Shown here piece after piece: positions 44,525 to 53,567 of a DNA stretch of 64,000 nucleotides. The notes below the pieces were generated by a model. It ran no database searches. It was not told the origin of the DNA and saw only the letters and a list, made by a program, of their open reading frames with translations. Location: NCBI RefSeq assembly GCF_019012925.1, contig NZ_JAGIRL010000031.1, forward strand, positions 1-64,000, written 5' to 3'. The DNA is from Fusobacterium sp. (lineage in GTDB: Bacteria > Fusobacteriota > Fusobacteriia > Fusobacteriales > Fusobacteriaceae). Each line of letters starts with the position of its first letter. The first letter of the stretch is position 1. A program made the position numbers and the translations under genes.

Positions 44525-46063
44525 ATGCTGAGAGAAAAAAAAGAAAATAAAGGATTTGTAAATAGATTTCTTGATTTTATTGAGGTGGGCGGAAACAAGC
44601 TACCACACCCAGTTACACTATTTTTTCTATTTTGTGTAGCAATTATATTAATTTCTGGAATTGCTCAAAAAATGGGAGTTTCAGTAACTTATGAGGTTTT
44701 GAATAAGACTACAAAAACTTTTGAAGAAACAACTGTAGAAGTGAGATCACTTATGACAGAAGATGGAGTTCGTTACATATTTAATTCTATGATTAGTAAC
44801 TTTACAGGATTTGCACCATTAGGAACTGTTTTAGTTGGAATTATAGGAATAGGTGTGTGTGAAGGTAGTGGGCTTATGTCAGCTCTTATTAAAAAGATAG
44901 TAATGTCAACACATCATAAAGCTATAACAGCTGTAGTTGTTTTTGCTGGTGTAATGTCAAATATCGCTTCTGATGCTGGATATGTTGTACTTGTTCCACT
45001 GGGGGCAGTAATATTTTTATCATTTGGAAGACATCCATTAGCAGGACTTGCAGCAGCTTTTGCTGGAGTATCGGGAGGATTTTCAGCCAATTTACTACTG
45101 GGAACAACAGATCCACTATTGGGAGGAATAACAACAGAGGCAGCAAGATTATTACAACATGGATATTTTGTTGATGCAACAGCAAACTACTACTTTATGT
45201 TTGTTTCGACTTTCTTAATTACAATTTTAGGAACATTTGTTACTGAAAAAATAATAGAGCCAAGATTAGGTGAGTATCATGGAGAAGCTGAGATAGATAT
45301 GACAAGTATTTCAGAAAGTGAGAAAAAAGGATTAAAAGGTGCTCTAATAACAATGATAATCTTTGTTGTAGTGATGGCTTTCTGTATAGTTCCAGAAAAT
45401 GGAGTGTTTAGAGAGAATGGATCTCTAAAGGCTTGGACATCAACAGGACTAATAACATCAATGATGCTATTTTTCCTACTTCCTGGAATAGTTTATGGTT
45501 ATATAGCAAAAACAATAAAAAATGATAAAGATGTAGCAAAATTAATATCAGATTCACTAGCAAGTATGGGTGGATATATGGCAATAGTATTTACAGCTTC
45601 ACAATTTATAGCTTATTTTGGATATACTAACTTAGGGACTGTAATAGCTGTAAAAGGAGCAGCAACTTTAAAAGTGATAGGATTTACAGGGTTACCACTA
45701 ATTGTCTGCTTTATAATTTTAACAGGATTTATAAATCTATTTATGGGATCAGCTTCAGCTAAATGGGCTATTATGGCACCTATATTCGTACCTATGTTAA
45801 TGCAATTAGGTTATACACCTGAATTTACACAGTTGGCATATAGAATAGGAGATTCAACAACTAATATTATATCTCCATTGATGTCTTATTTTGCAATGGC
45901 AGTTGCATTTATGCAAAAGTATAAAAAAGATGGTGGAATGGGAACACTCATCTCTTTAATGCTACCATACTCAATTTGTTTTATGATAGGTTGGATAATA
46001 TTAATGGTAATTTGGTTCTGGTTGGGATTACCAATAGGTCCAAATGTACACATTCATATGTAA
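44525..46063 (+). CDS. AbgT-family transporter
   Basis: A 512-residue membrane protein with about 12 hydrophobic segments and AbgT blocks: GNKLPHPVTLFF, FAPLGTVLVGIIGIGVCEGSGL, GVMSNIASDAGYVVLVPLGA, GFSANLLLGTTDPLLGGI and GSASAKWAIMAPIFVPM. The family takes up p-aminobenzoyl-glutamate in E. coli, and some members export sulphonamides. No abgAB peptidase genes are adjacent. AGGAGG precedes the ATG. Confidence 0.92.
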   Translation: MLREKKENKGFVNRFLDFIEVGGNKLPHPVTLFFLFCVAIILISGIAQKMGVSVTYEVLNKTTKTFEETTVEVRSLMTEDGVRYIFNSMISNFTGFAPLGTVLVGIIGIGVCEGSGLMSALIKKIVMSTHHKAITAVVVFAGVMSNIASDAGYVVLVPLGAVIFLSFGRHPLAGLAAAFAGVSGGFSANLLLGTTDPLLGGITTEAARLLQHGYFVDATANYYFMFVSTFLITILGTFVTEKIIEPRLGEYHGEAEIDMTSISESEKKGLKGALITMIIFVVVMAFCIVPENGVFRENGSLKAWTSTGLITSMMLFFLLPGIVYGYIAKTIKNDKDVAKLISDSLASMGGYMAIVFTASQFIAYFGYTNLGTVIAVKGAATLKVIGFTGLPLIVCFIILTGFINLFMGSASAKWAIMAPIFVPMLMQLGYTPEFTQLAYRIGDSTTNIISPLMSYFAMAVAFMQKYKKDGGMGTLISLMLPYSICFMIGWIILMVIWFWLGLPIGPNVHIHM

Positions 46064-46084
46064 GAGATATATAATAAAAAATTA

Positions 46085-46154
46085 AATTAAGAAAAGGGAA
46101 GAACTACTATAATAGCATTAGCTGTTGTGAGTAAGTTTTTCCCTTTCTTTAATT
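46085..46154. terminator. Terminator between the AbgT and Aas-like genes
   Basis: AATTAAGAAAAGGG (46085-46098) pairs, with one slip, with CCCTTTCTTTAATT (46141-46154), enclosing a second imperfect hairpin. The A/T flanks allow use from both strands, fitting two convergent genes. Confidence 0.65.
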
Positions 46155-46181
46155 ATTCTAATTTTATAGTTTTAAGTGAGA

Positions 46182-49100
46182 TTAATTGTTGGTATCATTT
46201 AAGGCTAACTCTTTTAATTTTACATAATCCACTTTTCCAGTACCAAGGAGAGGAAGTTTATCTAAGTAAACAATTTTTTTAGGAATCCATAATTCGCTAT
46301 AATCATTTTGTTTAAAATATTCAAATAGAGCTTTCACTTCAAGATCTTTTTTCTCGGTGAAAAGAATTAACTGTTCCCCTTTTTTAATATCTGGAATTGA
46401 GACAATTGCTGTTGGAAAATCCTTAACATAGGTATTTAAAATCTCCTCTATAGCAGTTAATGAGATCATTTCACCAGCAATTTTAGCAAATCTTTTAGCT
46501 CTTCCAAGAATGGAGATAAATCCATTTTCATCTATCTCTACAATATCTCCAGTGTCATACCAACCATCTTCAGGGGCTAGAATCTCACCATCTTTAAGAT
46601 AACCGAGCATTATATTTTTTCCTTTTATCCAAAGTTTACCACCATTATCAATACCTTCCACTTTTTCAAGTTTATATTGAATATCTGGAAGAAGTCTACC
46701 TACACTTCCTTTTTTCTGGTGCATAGGAGTGTTAACAGAGATAACTGGACTGGCTTCAGTTACACCATAACCTTCTAAAAGTCTAACACCAAATTTTTCC
46801 ATCCATAAATAATAAGTTGAATCCTTTAGTTTTTCAGCTCCCACAATGGCATATTTTATATTATAAAAGTCATAAGGATTAGCTTTTTTAGCATAGCCAT
46901 TGAAGAAAGTATCAGTTCCACAGAGTATTGTGGCATTGGAGTCATAGACTAATTCTGGAATAATCTTGTAGTGCACAGGTGAAGGATAGAAGAAAACCTT
47001 AAGTCCTGAAAGAATAGGTAGTACAGTTCCAACTCCTAAACCAAATGAATGGAACATAGGTAGTGCATTAAAGATAATATCCTGACCTGTAAATGAAAAC
47101 AGTGATGATAGCTGAAAACGATTTGCTTGTAAGTTTTCATGACTCAAAAGTACAGCCTTAGGCATTCCCTCTGAACCTGATGTAAAAAGTATAGTACAAG
47201 GATCAGTTGCAGAGGTTTTTGGATATTTTTTCAAAATATATTTAAAAAATCCATTGAGCTTTGTAGTAAGAGTTATTTTATTTTGAAAATCTTCAAGATA
47301 GATAACATTGGTTCCACTCTTCTCAATTCCATTGATTAAATCTCCCATCTGTAGTAATTCAACCATCTTTTTAGATGTCAATACAGTGGATATATTAGCA
47401 GTTTTTATACAGGATAAAATCTGATTTTTTCCTTGAGTGAAATTTATCATCGCTGGAATCTTTTCTATACCCTGTAAGCTGAAAAATACAACAGCATTTG
47501 CAATGGAATTGGGCAAAATAACTCCTATGTTTTTTTCTGGGAAGTTTTTAGAGATAGCTTCTCCTAAAACATAGGATTTTAAGAGAAATTTTTTATAATT
47601 AATAGGTTGTCTTGCTATATCCTCTCCAATTATATGATCATATCCATGTAATTTAGCAGCTTTTAAAAGAGATTTAAAGAGATTATTCTCTAAAGGTGAA
47701 GATTTATACAGCATATTTGTCATTATACTATATAGTTGATTGCTAATTTTTTTTCTTTTAATAGCTCCCTTTTCATCTTGAGATAGGGTGATTTTTGTTG
47801 GCTCAAGAATAGATATTTTTATTCTTGGGAACATTCTAGTTTTAAATTTATTTTTTAGGTATGAGAATTTAGAGTACTGTGCTCCATCTATTCTCACAGG
47901 TAAAATATTGGCATGTGCATTGACAGCAACAACTCCAGCTCCTTCATAAACTTTCATCAAAGAACCTGTAACAGTGATACGTCCCTCTGGGAAGATAATA
48001 CACTTTTGATTTCTTTTAAGTTCAGTAATAAGTTGCTTTAGAGCCATAGGGTTAGTGGGATCAATAGGATATAGTTTGACTACAGAGTTAAATATCCTTA
48101 CCCACCATTTTTTAGCAATATTGGTATTGATTGCAAAAATTATTTTTTCAGGCATAAAAGCAGCTACCAATAATCCATCTAGTAATGATGTGTGATTGGC
48201 TATTAACAATACCCTCTTTCCAGCTTTTTCATAATTTTCTAGTCCAGTTACCTCTATTTTAAAAACTATAGATAGTAAACTTTGAGCTAGAGAACGTGGT
48301 AGGGCATCAGGAATAATAGTTAGAATATATATAGCTACACAGATACTAATAATTGAAAGAATCAAAAATATAGAGTCAAGTTGTAGACCGAGCTTAAATA
48401 ATCCACCAACTATTCCAGATAAAAGCACAATACCAAAAGCATTTAAAATATTATTTCCAGCTATTATAGTGGCTAGATATTTTTTAGGAGCTTTATTCTG
48501 TAAAAATGCATTTAGAGGTACTATATACATACCTCCAAAGAAAGCCATAAAAAATAGGATAATAGCAATCTCAATACCAGATGCTGATTTAAAAAATGGC
48601 ACTGTATGAGTTATGTTTTCATTGGGAATAAAATTCTTAGAGAATAAATATAAAAAGTATGTTGTAATACTCATTCCAAAGGCACTAATAGGTACAAATG
48701 TAGGGTGTACAGCCCCTCTCATTATTTTGTTGCAAGTAAAAGTTCCCACAGCCATTCCCAGAGAAAAAATTAGCATAAAAACAGCCACTGTATTTCTAGA
48801 AAGTCCTAAAATATTACTTGCTAAAGGATAAAGTTGTGTTAGAATAACACCTCCTAATGCAAAAAACCAAGATATACCTAAAATAGTGATATATATACTT
48901 CTAATCTCTGAAATTTTTTTAAAGGTGATTTTTAAATCTTTAAATATATTAAAATTTAACTTTAGATCTGGTCGTGGAGCTGGAGCTAAGGGGATGTACC
49001 AACTAGCAACTACCCCAATAAATGAAGATAGTAAAAGTATACTAGCAATAAGTAGAGGTGAGTCTAATTTTGTACCAAGTATAGTACCAATGAGTATGGA

Positions 49101-49547
49101 AAAATAAGTTGCTCCATCAATAATGGCATTTCCTGTGATCAGTTCATTCTCCTCTAGATGTTGAGGGATCAGTGAATATTTAACTGGTCCAAAAAAAGAT
49201 GACTGAATACTCATTAAAAAAAGAATTAAAATTAAAAAGTAATAGAGTTTAAAATATATTAAAACTGTGGCAATAGACATTAAAATAAACTCTATAATTT
49301 TAAGATATTTAGCAATTTTACTTCTATCATATTTATCTGCAACTTGTCCAGCAGTAGCAGAGACAAGAAAGAAAGGCAGAATAAAGAGAATAGAGATAAA
49401 GTTTAAAAACAATCCCTCCTGCTTATTATTAAATGAAAGATTGTATGTGATAAAAGCTAGAATAGATGTTTTTAAAAGATTATCATCAAATGCCCCAAGT
49501 AATTGGGATATGAATAATGGTAAAAAACGTTTATTTTTTATTAACAT
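46182..49547 (-). CDS. Trifunctional phospholipid recycling protein: LplT-like MFS, PlsC acyltransferase and acyl-ACP synthetase
   Basis: A 1121-residue fusion. Residues about 1-420 form a 12-helix MFS transporter of LplT type (QLLGAFDDNLLKT, GQVADKYDRSKI), expected to flip lysophospholipid inward. Residues about 430-620 are a PlsC-type acyltransferase with NHTSLLDG (HxxxxD) and FPEGRITVTGS. Residues about 640-1121 are an AMP-forming acyl ligase (LFTSGSEGMPKAVLLS, GYGVTEASPVIS, YDTGDIVEIDE, GTGKVDYVKL with the catalytic Lys). In E. coli these are LplT and Aas; here one chain, as in some other Gram-negatives. ATG at 49547 is five bases after GGAGG; the earlier TTG overlaps that site. Confidence 0.9.
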   Translation of the reverse strand: MLIKNKRFLPLFISQLLGAFDDNLLKTSILAFITYNLSFNNKQEGLFLNFISILFILPFFLVSATAGQVADKYDRSKIAKYLKIIEFILMSIATVLIYFKLYYFLILILFLMSIQSSFFGPVKYSLIPQHLEENELITGNAIIDGATYFSILIGTILGTKLDSPLLIASILLLSSFIGVVASWYIPLAPAPRPDLKLNFNIFKDLKITFKKISEIRSIYITILGISWFFALGGVILTQLYPLASNILGLSRNTVAVFMLIFSLGMAVGTFTCNKIMRGAVHPTFVPISAFGMSITTYFLYLFSKNFIPNENITHTVPFFKSASGIEIAIILFFMAFFGGMYIVPLNAFLQNKAPKKYLATIIAGNNILNAFGIVLLSGIVGGLFKLGLQLDSIFLILSIISICVAIYILTIIPDALPRSLAQSLLSIVFKIEVTGLENYEKAGKRVLLIANHTSLLDGLLVAAFMPEKIIFAINTNIAKKWWVRIFNSVVKLYPIDPTNPMALKQLITELKRNQKCIIFPEGRITVTGSLMKVYEGAGVVAVNAHANILPVRIDGAQYSKFSYLKNKFKTRMFPRIKISILEPTKITLSQDEKGAIKRKKISNQLYSIMTNMLYKSSPLENNLFKSLLKAAKLHGYDHIIGEDIARQPINYKKFLLKSYVLGEAISKNFPEKNIGVILPNSIANAVVFFSLQGIEKIPAMINFTQGKNQILSCIKTANISTVLTSKKMVELLQMGDLINGIEKSGTNVIYLEDFQNKITLTTKLNGFFKYILKKYPKTSATDPCTILFTSGSEGMPKAVLLSHENLQANRFQLSSLFSFTGQDIIFNALPMFHSFGLGVGTVLPILSGLKVFFYPSPVHYKIIPELVYDSNATILCGTDTFFNGYAKKANPYDFYNIKYAIVGAEKLKDSTYYLWMEKFGVRLLEGYGVTEASPVISVNTPMHQKKGSVGRLLPDIQYKLEKVEGIDNGGKLWIKGKNIMLGYLKDGEILAPEDGWYDTGDIVEIDENGFISILGRAKRFAKIAGEMISLTAIEEILNTYVKDFPTAIVSIPDIKKGEQLILFTEKKDLEVKALFEYFKQNDYSELWIPKKIVYLDKLPLLGTGKVDYVKLKELALNDTNN

Positions 49548-49663
49548 AAATTCCTCCAATAATTAAAGTCCTAATTGATTATAGATATGATAACACAATT
49601 TTATAAAAAAATAAAGTTTGCTATTTATAGTAAAAATACACTTGTAATATATAAAATTTATAG

Positions 49664-49676
49664 TTGTTATTAACAA
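49664..49676. promoter_or_regulatory. 13-bp perfect palindrome in the divergent intergenic region
   Basis: TTGTTATTAACAA has perfect TTGTTA/TAACAA arms around a central T. It lies in the 268-base region between two divergent genes, upstream of two TTGACA motifs. Could be an operator, but in such AT-rich DNA chance is possible. Confidence 0.3.
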
Positions 49677-49713
49677 TTTGAATTGACATTGTTGATTAAA
49701 AAAGATAAAATTA

Positions 49714-49742
49714 TTGACAATATTCACAAAATATATTATTAT
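49714..49742 (+). promoter_or_regulatory. Promoter of the small lipoprotein gene
   Basis: Perfect TTGACA at 49714-49719 and TATTAT (5 of 6) at 49737-49742, 17 bp apart. A second TTGACA at 49683-49688, with TAAAAT 17 bp later, may be a tandem promoter. The rest of 49548-49815 shows no further structure I can support. Confidence 0.65.
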
Positions 49743-49815
49743 ATTAAAAATGATTAAATCAGAAAATATTGTGATGAAATTAAGAAGGGATTAATAAATT
49801 ATTATAGGAGGAGAA

Positions 49816-50223
49816 ATGTTAAAAGGAGTTTTAAAATTACTAATTATTCTGGTGTTGGGAGTAATTATGATAGGATGTACAAATACAGAGGGTGGAACTT
49901 ACGCAAGAATGAATGAGGCATACAACAGAAAAAACAATACTGAAAATAGATCTTTAATATTAGATACATTTATAGCAACAACACTATACAATCATCCAGA
50001 GATCATTCCAAGCTTTGGAAAGAGTAAGACACATAGTAGAACAAAAACAGATATAAACAGCATGTCAAATACAGTATCAAATACTAATGTATCAAACTTT
50101 GGAACAGGAAGTGTTACAACAAGTGAGAGTAGAACAACTACACATACAAGATCGAAAAGTAAAACAAAATCAGTTACTACTGGTTTTGGAATATCACCTA
50201 ATTTAGATTTTTACACAAAATAA
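49816..50223 (+). CDS. Small Ser/Thr-rich lipoprotein
   Basis: A 135-residue lipoprotein: hydrophobic signal and lipobox MIGC (Cys21). After a short conserved-looking part (residues 22-70, including LDTFIATTLYNHPEIIPSFG) the C-terminal 65 residues are low complexity, rich in Ser, Thr, Lys and Arg with alternating SKTxSxT patterns, likely an extended basic tail at the cell surface or periplasm. I recognise no family. AGGAGG precedes the ATG, and the gene has its own promoter(s) and terminator. Confidence 0.65.
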   Translation: MLKGVLKLLIILVLGVIMIGCTNTEGGTYARMNEAYNRKNNTENRSLILDTFIATTLYNHPEIIPSFGKSKTHSRTKTDINSMSNTVSNTNVSNFGTGSVTTSESRTTTHTRSKSKTKSVTTGFGISPNLDFYTK

Positions 50224-50227
50224 AAGA

Positions 50228-50260
50228 AAAATGATCCTATGTTAATAGGATCATTTTTTT
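50228..50260. terminator. Bidirectional terminator between lipoprotein gene and ssb
   Basis: A perfect 12-bp stem (50228-50239 with 50246-50257, loop TGTTAA) with A-run on the left and T-run to 50260 on the right; it serves two convergent genes. Confidence 0.9.
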
Positions 50261-50263
50261 CAA

Positions 50264-50680
50264 TTAGAATGGGAACTCGTCATCATCTTCGTAAGGTATC
50301 TCTTCTACCTCTTTTACAGCTGGTTTTGCTGGAGCTGAAGAGTACTCAGGCTCATATCCTCCCATAGAATCATTTGAACCTTTAGACTCTAAAAATTCAA
50401 CAGTTTCAACTAAAACATCATAAGATGTTCTCTTTTCTCCATTCATCTCAAATCTATTCATTTGAAGTCTTCCATTGACACCAACTTTTCTACCTTTTCT
50501 AAGATATTCACCAATAAGTTCAGCAGTTTTTCCAAAAGCAACACAGTTGATAAAATCAGCTTCTCCTTTAGAGAAAGGTCTATCTACTGCTAAAGAAAAT
50601 CTTGAGTATGCTTTACCACTCTGTCCAAATTTTAACTCTGGGTCTCTTGTTAATCTTCCAACTAGAACAACAACATTCAT
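50264..50680 (-). CDS. ssb: Single-stranded DNA-binding protein
   Basis: A 138-residue SSB: OB fold (residues about 1-105; VVLVGRLTRDPELKFGQSG, FSLAVDRPF, FINCVAFGKTAELI), a short flexible linker, and the acidic tail DDDEFPF that recruits partner proteins. Monocistronic rather than between rpsF and rpsR, so it may be one of two ssb copies in the genome; this is inference. GGAGG upstream. Confidence 0.95.
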   Translation of the reverse strand: MNVVVLVGRLTRDPELKFGQSGKAYSRFSLAVDRPFSKGEADFINCVAFGKTAELIGEYLRKGRKVGVNGRLQMNRFEMNGEKRTSYDVLVETVEFLESKGSNDSMGGYEPEYSSAPAKPAVKEVEEIPYEDDDEFPF

Positions 50681-50714
50681 ATTGTTACCTCCTGTTAATT
50701 TCTATCTCTAATTA

Positions 50715-50743
50715 ATTATAACACAAAAATAATATTAAGTCAC
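50715..50743 (-). promoter_or_regulatory. Promoter of ssb
   Basis: Minus-strand GTGACT (50743-50738; 4 of 6) and perfect TATAAT (50720-50715), 17 bp apart, 35 bases before the start codon. Confidence 0.6.
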
Positions 50744-50796
50744 ATTATTTATTTTTTATTTTCTAGAAAAATATTAAAGCAAAAAAATGGTATTTA

Positions 50797-50805
50797 TGAT
50801 ATAAT
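50797..50805 (+). promoter_or_regulatory. Extended -10 promoter of the polA operon
   Basis: TGATATAAT at 50797-50805 matches TGnTATAAT. A -35 is not evident. The start codon lies 35 bases downstream, after GGGAGGG. Confidence 0.5.
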
Positions 50806-50839
50806 AATACAGTAAAATGAAGAGAATAGGGAGGGAAAA

Positions 50840-53551
50840 ATGAAGAAAAAAGCTGTACTTTTAGATGTAAGTGCAATAATGTATAGAGCATATTTTGCCA
50901 ATATGAATTTTCGAACTAAGACAGAACCTACAGGAGCTATATATGGATTTATAAATACTTTAATGAGTATAATAAAAGAGTTTGCCCCTGATTATATAGG
51001 AGCTGCTTTTGACGTGAAAAGAGCCTCTCTAAAAAGAAGTGAGTTATATAGTGATTATAAAGCACAAAGAGAAGCTGCCCCTGAAGATTTAATACTTCAA
51101 ATACCAAGAATAGAGGAGTTACTAGATTGTTACAATATCTCAAGATTCAAAATTGATGGGTATGAAGCTGATGATGTTTTAGGAACTCTTGCAAAGAATC
51201 TTTCAGATCAAGGGGTAGAGGTTTATGTGGTGACTGGAGATAAGGACCTGTCACAGATAATAGATTCAAATATAAATGTAGCATTACTTGGTAAAGGAGA
51301 GGGAGGAGAGAGATTTAAAATAATAAGAGATGATGAAGATGTCATCAATTATTTAGGTGTACCTTCTCATAAGATTCCAGATCTTTTTGGATTGATAGGA
51401 GATTCCAGTGATGGTATTCCTGGAGTTAGAAAAATTGGACCTAAAAAAGCTATACCAATGTTGGAAAAGTATGGAGATTTAGAGGGAATATATGAAAATA
51501 TAGATTCTCTTACTGAAATTCCAGGAATAGGGAAAGCACTGATAGCTAATTTAAAAGAGGATAGAGATATAGCTTTTATGAGTAGAGAGTTGGCAATAAT
51601 ATGCCAAGATGTTCCTTTGGAGTTTAACTTAGAGAGTTTAACTTATGGAATAGATAATGAAAAGTTATATGAACTTTTTAAAGTTTTAGAGTTTAAAGCT
51701 TTGATCAAAAAGATGGGACTTGAAAGTACAGAGGATAGTGTAGAAGAGAGTAGTGAAAAGATTCAGAGAGTATCTCAAGAGAGAAATTTCAAACTATTGG
51801 AAAATAAAGAAGATTTTAAGAGTTTTAAATCAGAGATGAAAGAGAAAAATCTTATCTCTATCTACTACACAGAGAATGGAGTAGCAATGAGTTCATATGA
51901 TGGAGATTATTACTACCCTTTAAAAAATGACAGTGTTTTAGGTGAGAATATATCTTTATTTACAGAGTTTGTACCGAAGAGTGATAACTCTCTTAAAATA
52001 GAGGAGATCAATGAGTTTTTTAACAATTTCAATGGAGAGGTTATAACTTATAACTTAAAAAATCTTTTAAATAATGGGATCAAGATTGATAAGTGTGAGA
52101 TGGATTTAATGTTAGCTTACCACTTGATTAGCTCACAAACAAAAGAGAGCATAGATATACCTATAGAGCAGTTAACAGGTGTACAATTGGATAATTATGT
52201 AGAAAAGTTTGGAAAAGAAAAGCCAGAAAACCTAGCTAAGGAAGAGCTTGGAAAATATCTATGTCAAAGAACTATGGGGTTATTAGAGTGTTACGACTCT
52301 TTAAAAGAGGAATTAGAATCAAAAAATTTAATGGGAATATTAAAAGAGGTAGAGATGCCATTGATTTCAATACTTTCAGCTATGGAAATAAAGGGGATAA
52401 AAATAGATCCAGATTATTTCTCAAAATATGGTGAGGAGTTAGCCTTAGCTATAGAAAAATTACAAAAAGAGATCTATAGAGAGGCTGATGAGGAGTTTAA
52501 TATCAATTCACCAAAGCAGTTAGGAGAGATACTTTTCTTCAAATTGAATCTTCCACCTGTAAAGAAAACAAAAACAGGACTTTCTACAGATGAAGAGGTT
52601 TTGGAAAAGTTAAAAGCTGATGGGGCAAGTATAGCCAAATATATATTGGAATATAGAAAGCTAACAAAATTAAAAAATACCTATGTAGATGCAATTCCAA
52701 AATTGAGAGATAAAGATGATAGAATACACACTACTTTCAATCAAATTGGAACAACAACAGGTAGACTTTCATCTTCAGATCCAAATTTACAAAATATTCC
52801 TGTAAAAAGTGATGAAGGAATAAAGATTAGACAGGGATTTGTAGCTGAAAAAGATAGTGTTTTAATGGGAATAGATTATTCACAGATAGAGTTAAGAGTA
52901 TTGGCGCAGATGTGTAAAGATGAGAATTTGAGATCTGCTTATCAAAATAATATGGACTTACACAGTTTAACAGCTAGAAGAATATTTGAATTGGGTGATG
53001 ATGAGGAAGTTTCAAGAGAGCAGAGAACCATAGCTAAGACTATAAACTTTAGTATAATATATGGAAAGACAGCTTTTGGATTGGCCAAAGAATTGGGAAT
53101 AAATCAAAAGGAAGCTGGGGAGTATATAGATAGATACTTTAATCAATATCCTAAGGTAAAGGAGTTTGAAAGAGAGATAATAGAGTTTACAGAGAAAAAT
53201 GGCTATACTGAAACATATTTTGGAAGAAGAAGAATAATCGAAGGAATTAACTCTAAAAATAAAAATATAAGAAACCAAGCTGAAAGAATGGCAGTTAATA
53301 GTGTAATTCAAGGAACTGCTGCTGAGATAATAAAAAAAGTTATGATTGAATTATATAGATACTTAAAAGATAAAGAGGGAATATCACTACTTTTACAAGT
53401 TCATGACGAATTGATATTTGAAATTGAAAAAGATAAGGTTGAGACTTATAGAGAAGAGATCGAGAGAATAATGAGAACAACAGTAAAGTTTGATAGTGTT
53501 CCATTGGAGATAAATACTAATATTGGAGTAAATTGGGCTGAAACAAAGTAG
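50840..53551 (+). CDS. polA: DNA polymerase I, proofreading domain apparently inactive
   Basis: A 903-residue PolA. The 5' nuclease domain (about 1-290) is intact: FDVKRASLKRSELYSDYKAQRE, DGYEADDVLGTLA, VVTGDKDLSQII. The polymerase domain has motif A DYSQIELRVLAQM, motif B RTIAKTINFSIIYG and motif C QVHDELIFEI. The middle 3'-5' exonuclease-like domain (about 310-480) has lost its acidic residues: the DxE of motif I is absent in LISIYYTENG, motif II is YNLKNLLNNG without Asp, and motif III lacks the YxxxD. It is thus like the polymerases of Bacillus stearothermophilus and Thermus. First gene of a seven-gene operon. Confidence 0.95.
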   Translation: MKKKAVLLDVSAIMYRAYFANMNFRTKTEPTGAIYGFINTLMSIIKEFAPDYIGAAFDVKRASLKRSELYSDYKAQREAAPEDLILQIPRIEELLDCYNISRFKIDGYEADDVLGTLAKNLSDQGVEVYVVTGDKDLSQIIDSNINVALLGKGEGGERFKIIRDDEDVINYLGVPSHKIPDLFGLIGDSSDGIPGVRKIGPKKAIPMLEKYGDLEGIYENIDSLTEIPGIGKALIANLKEDRDIAFMSRELAIICQDVPLEFNLESLTYGIDNEKLYELFKVLEFKALIKKMGLESTEDSVEESSEKIQRVSQERNFKLLENKEDFKSFKSEMKEKNLISIYYTENGVAMSSYDGDYYYPLKNDSVLGENISLFTEFVPKSDNSLKIEEINEFFNNFNGEVITYNLKNLLNNGIKIDKCEMDLMLAYHLISSQTKESIDIPIEQLTGVQLDNYVEKFGKEKPENLAKEELGKYLCQRTMGLLECYDSLKEELESKNLMGILKEVEMPLISILSAMEIKGIKIDPDYFSKYGEELALAIEKLQKEIYREADEEFNINSPKQLGEILFFKLNLPPVKKTKTGLSTDEEVLEKLKADGASIAKYILEYRKLTKLKNTYVDAIPKLRDKDDRIHTTFNQIGTTTGRLSSSDPNLQNIPVKSDEGIKIRQGFVAEKDSVLMGIDYSQIELRVLAQMCKDENLRSAYQNNMDLHSLTARRIFELGDDEEVSREQRTIAKTINFSIIYGKTAFGLAKELGINQKEAGEYIDRYFNQYPKVKEFEREIIEFTEKNGYTETYFGRRRIIEGINSKNKNIRNQAERMAVNSVIQGTAAEIIKKVMIELYRYLKDKEGISLLLQVHDELIFEIEKDKVETYREEIERIMRTTVKFDSVPLEINTNIGVNWAETK

Positions 53552-53567
53552 TAAGATAGGAGGAGAG

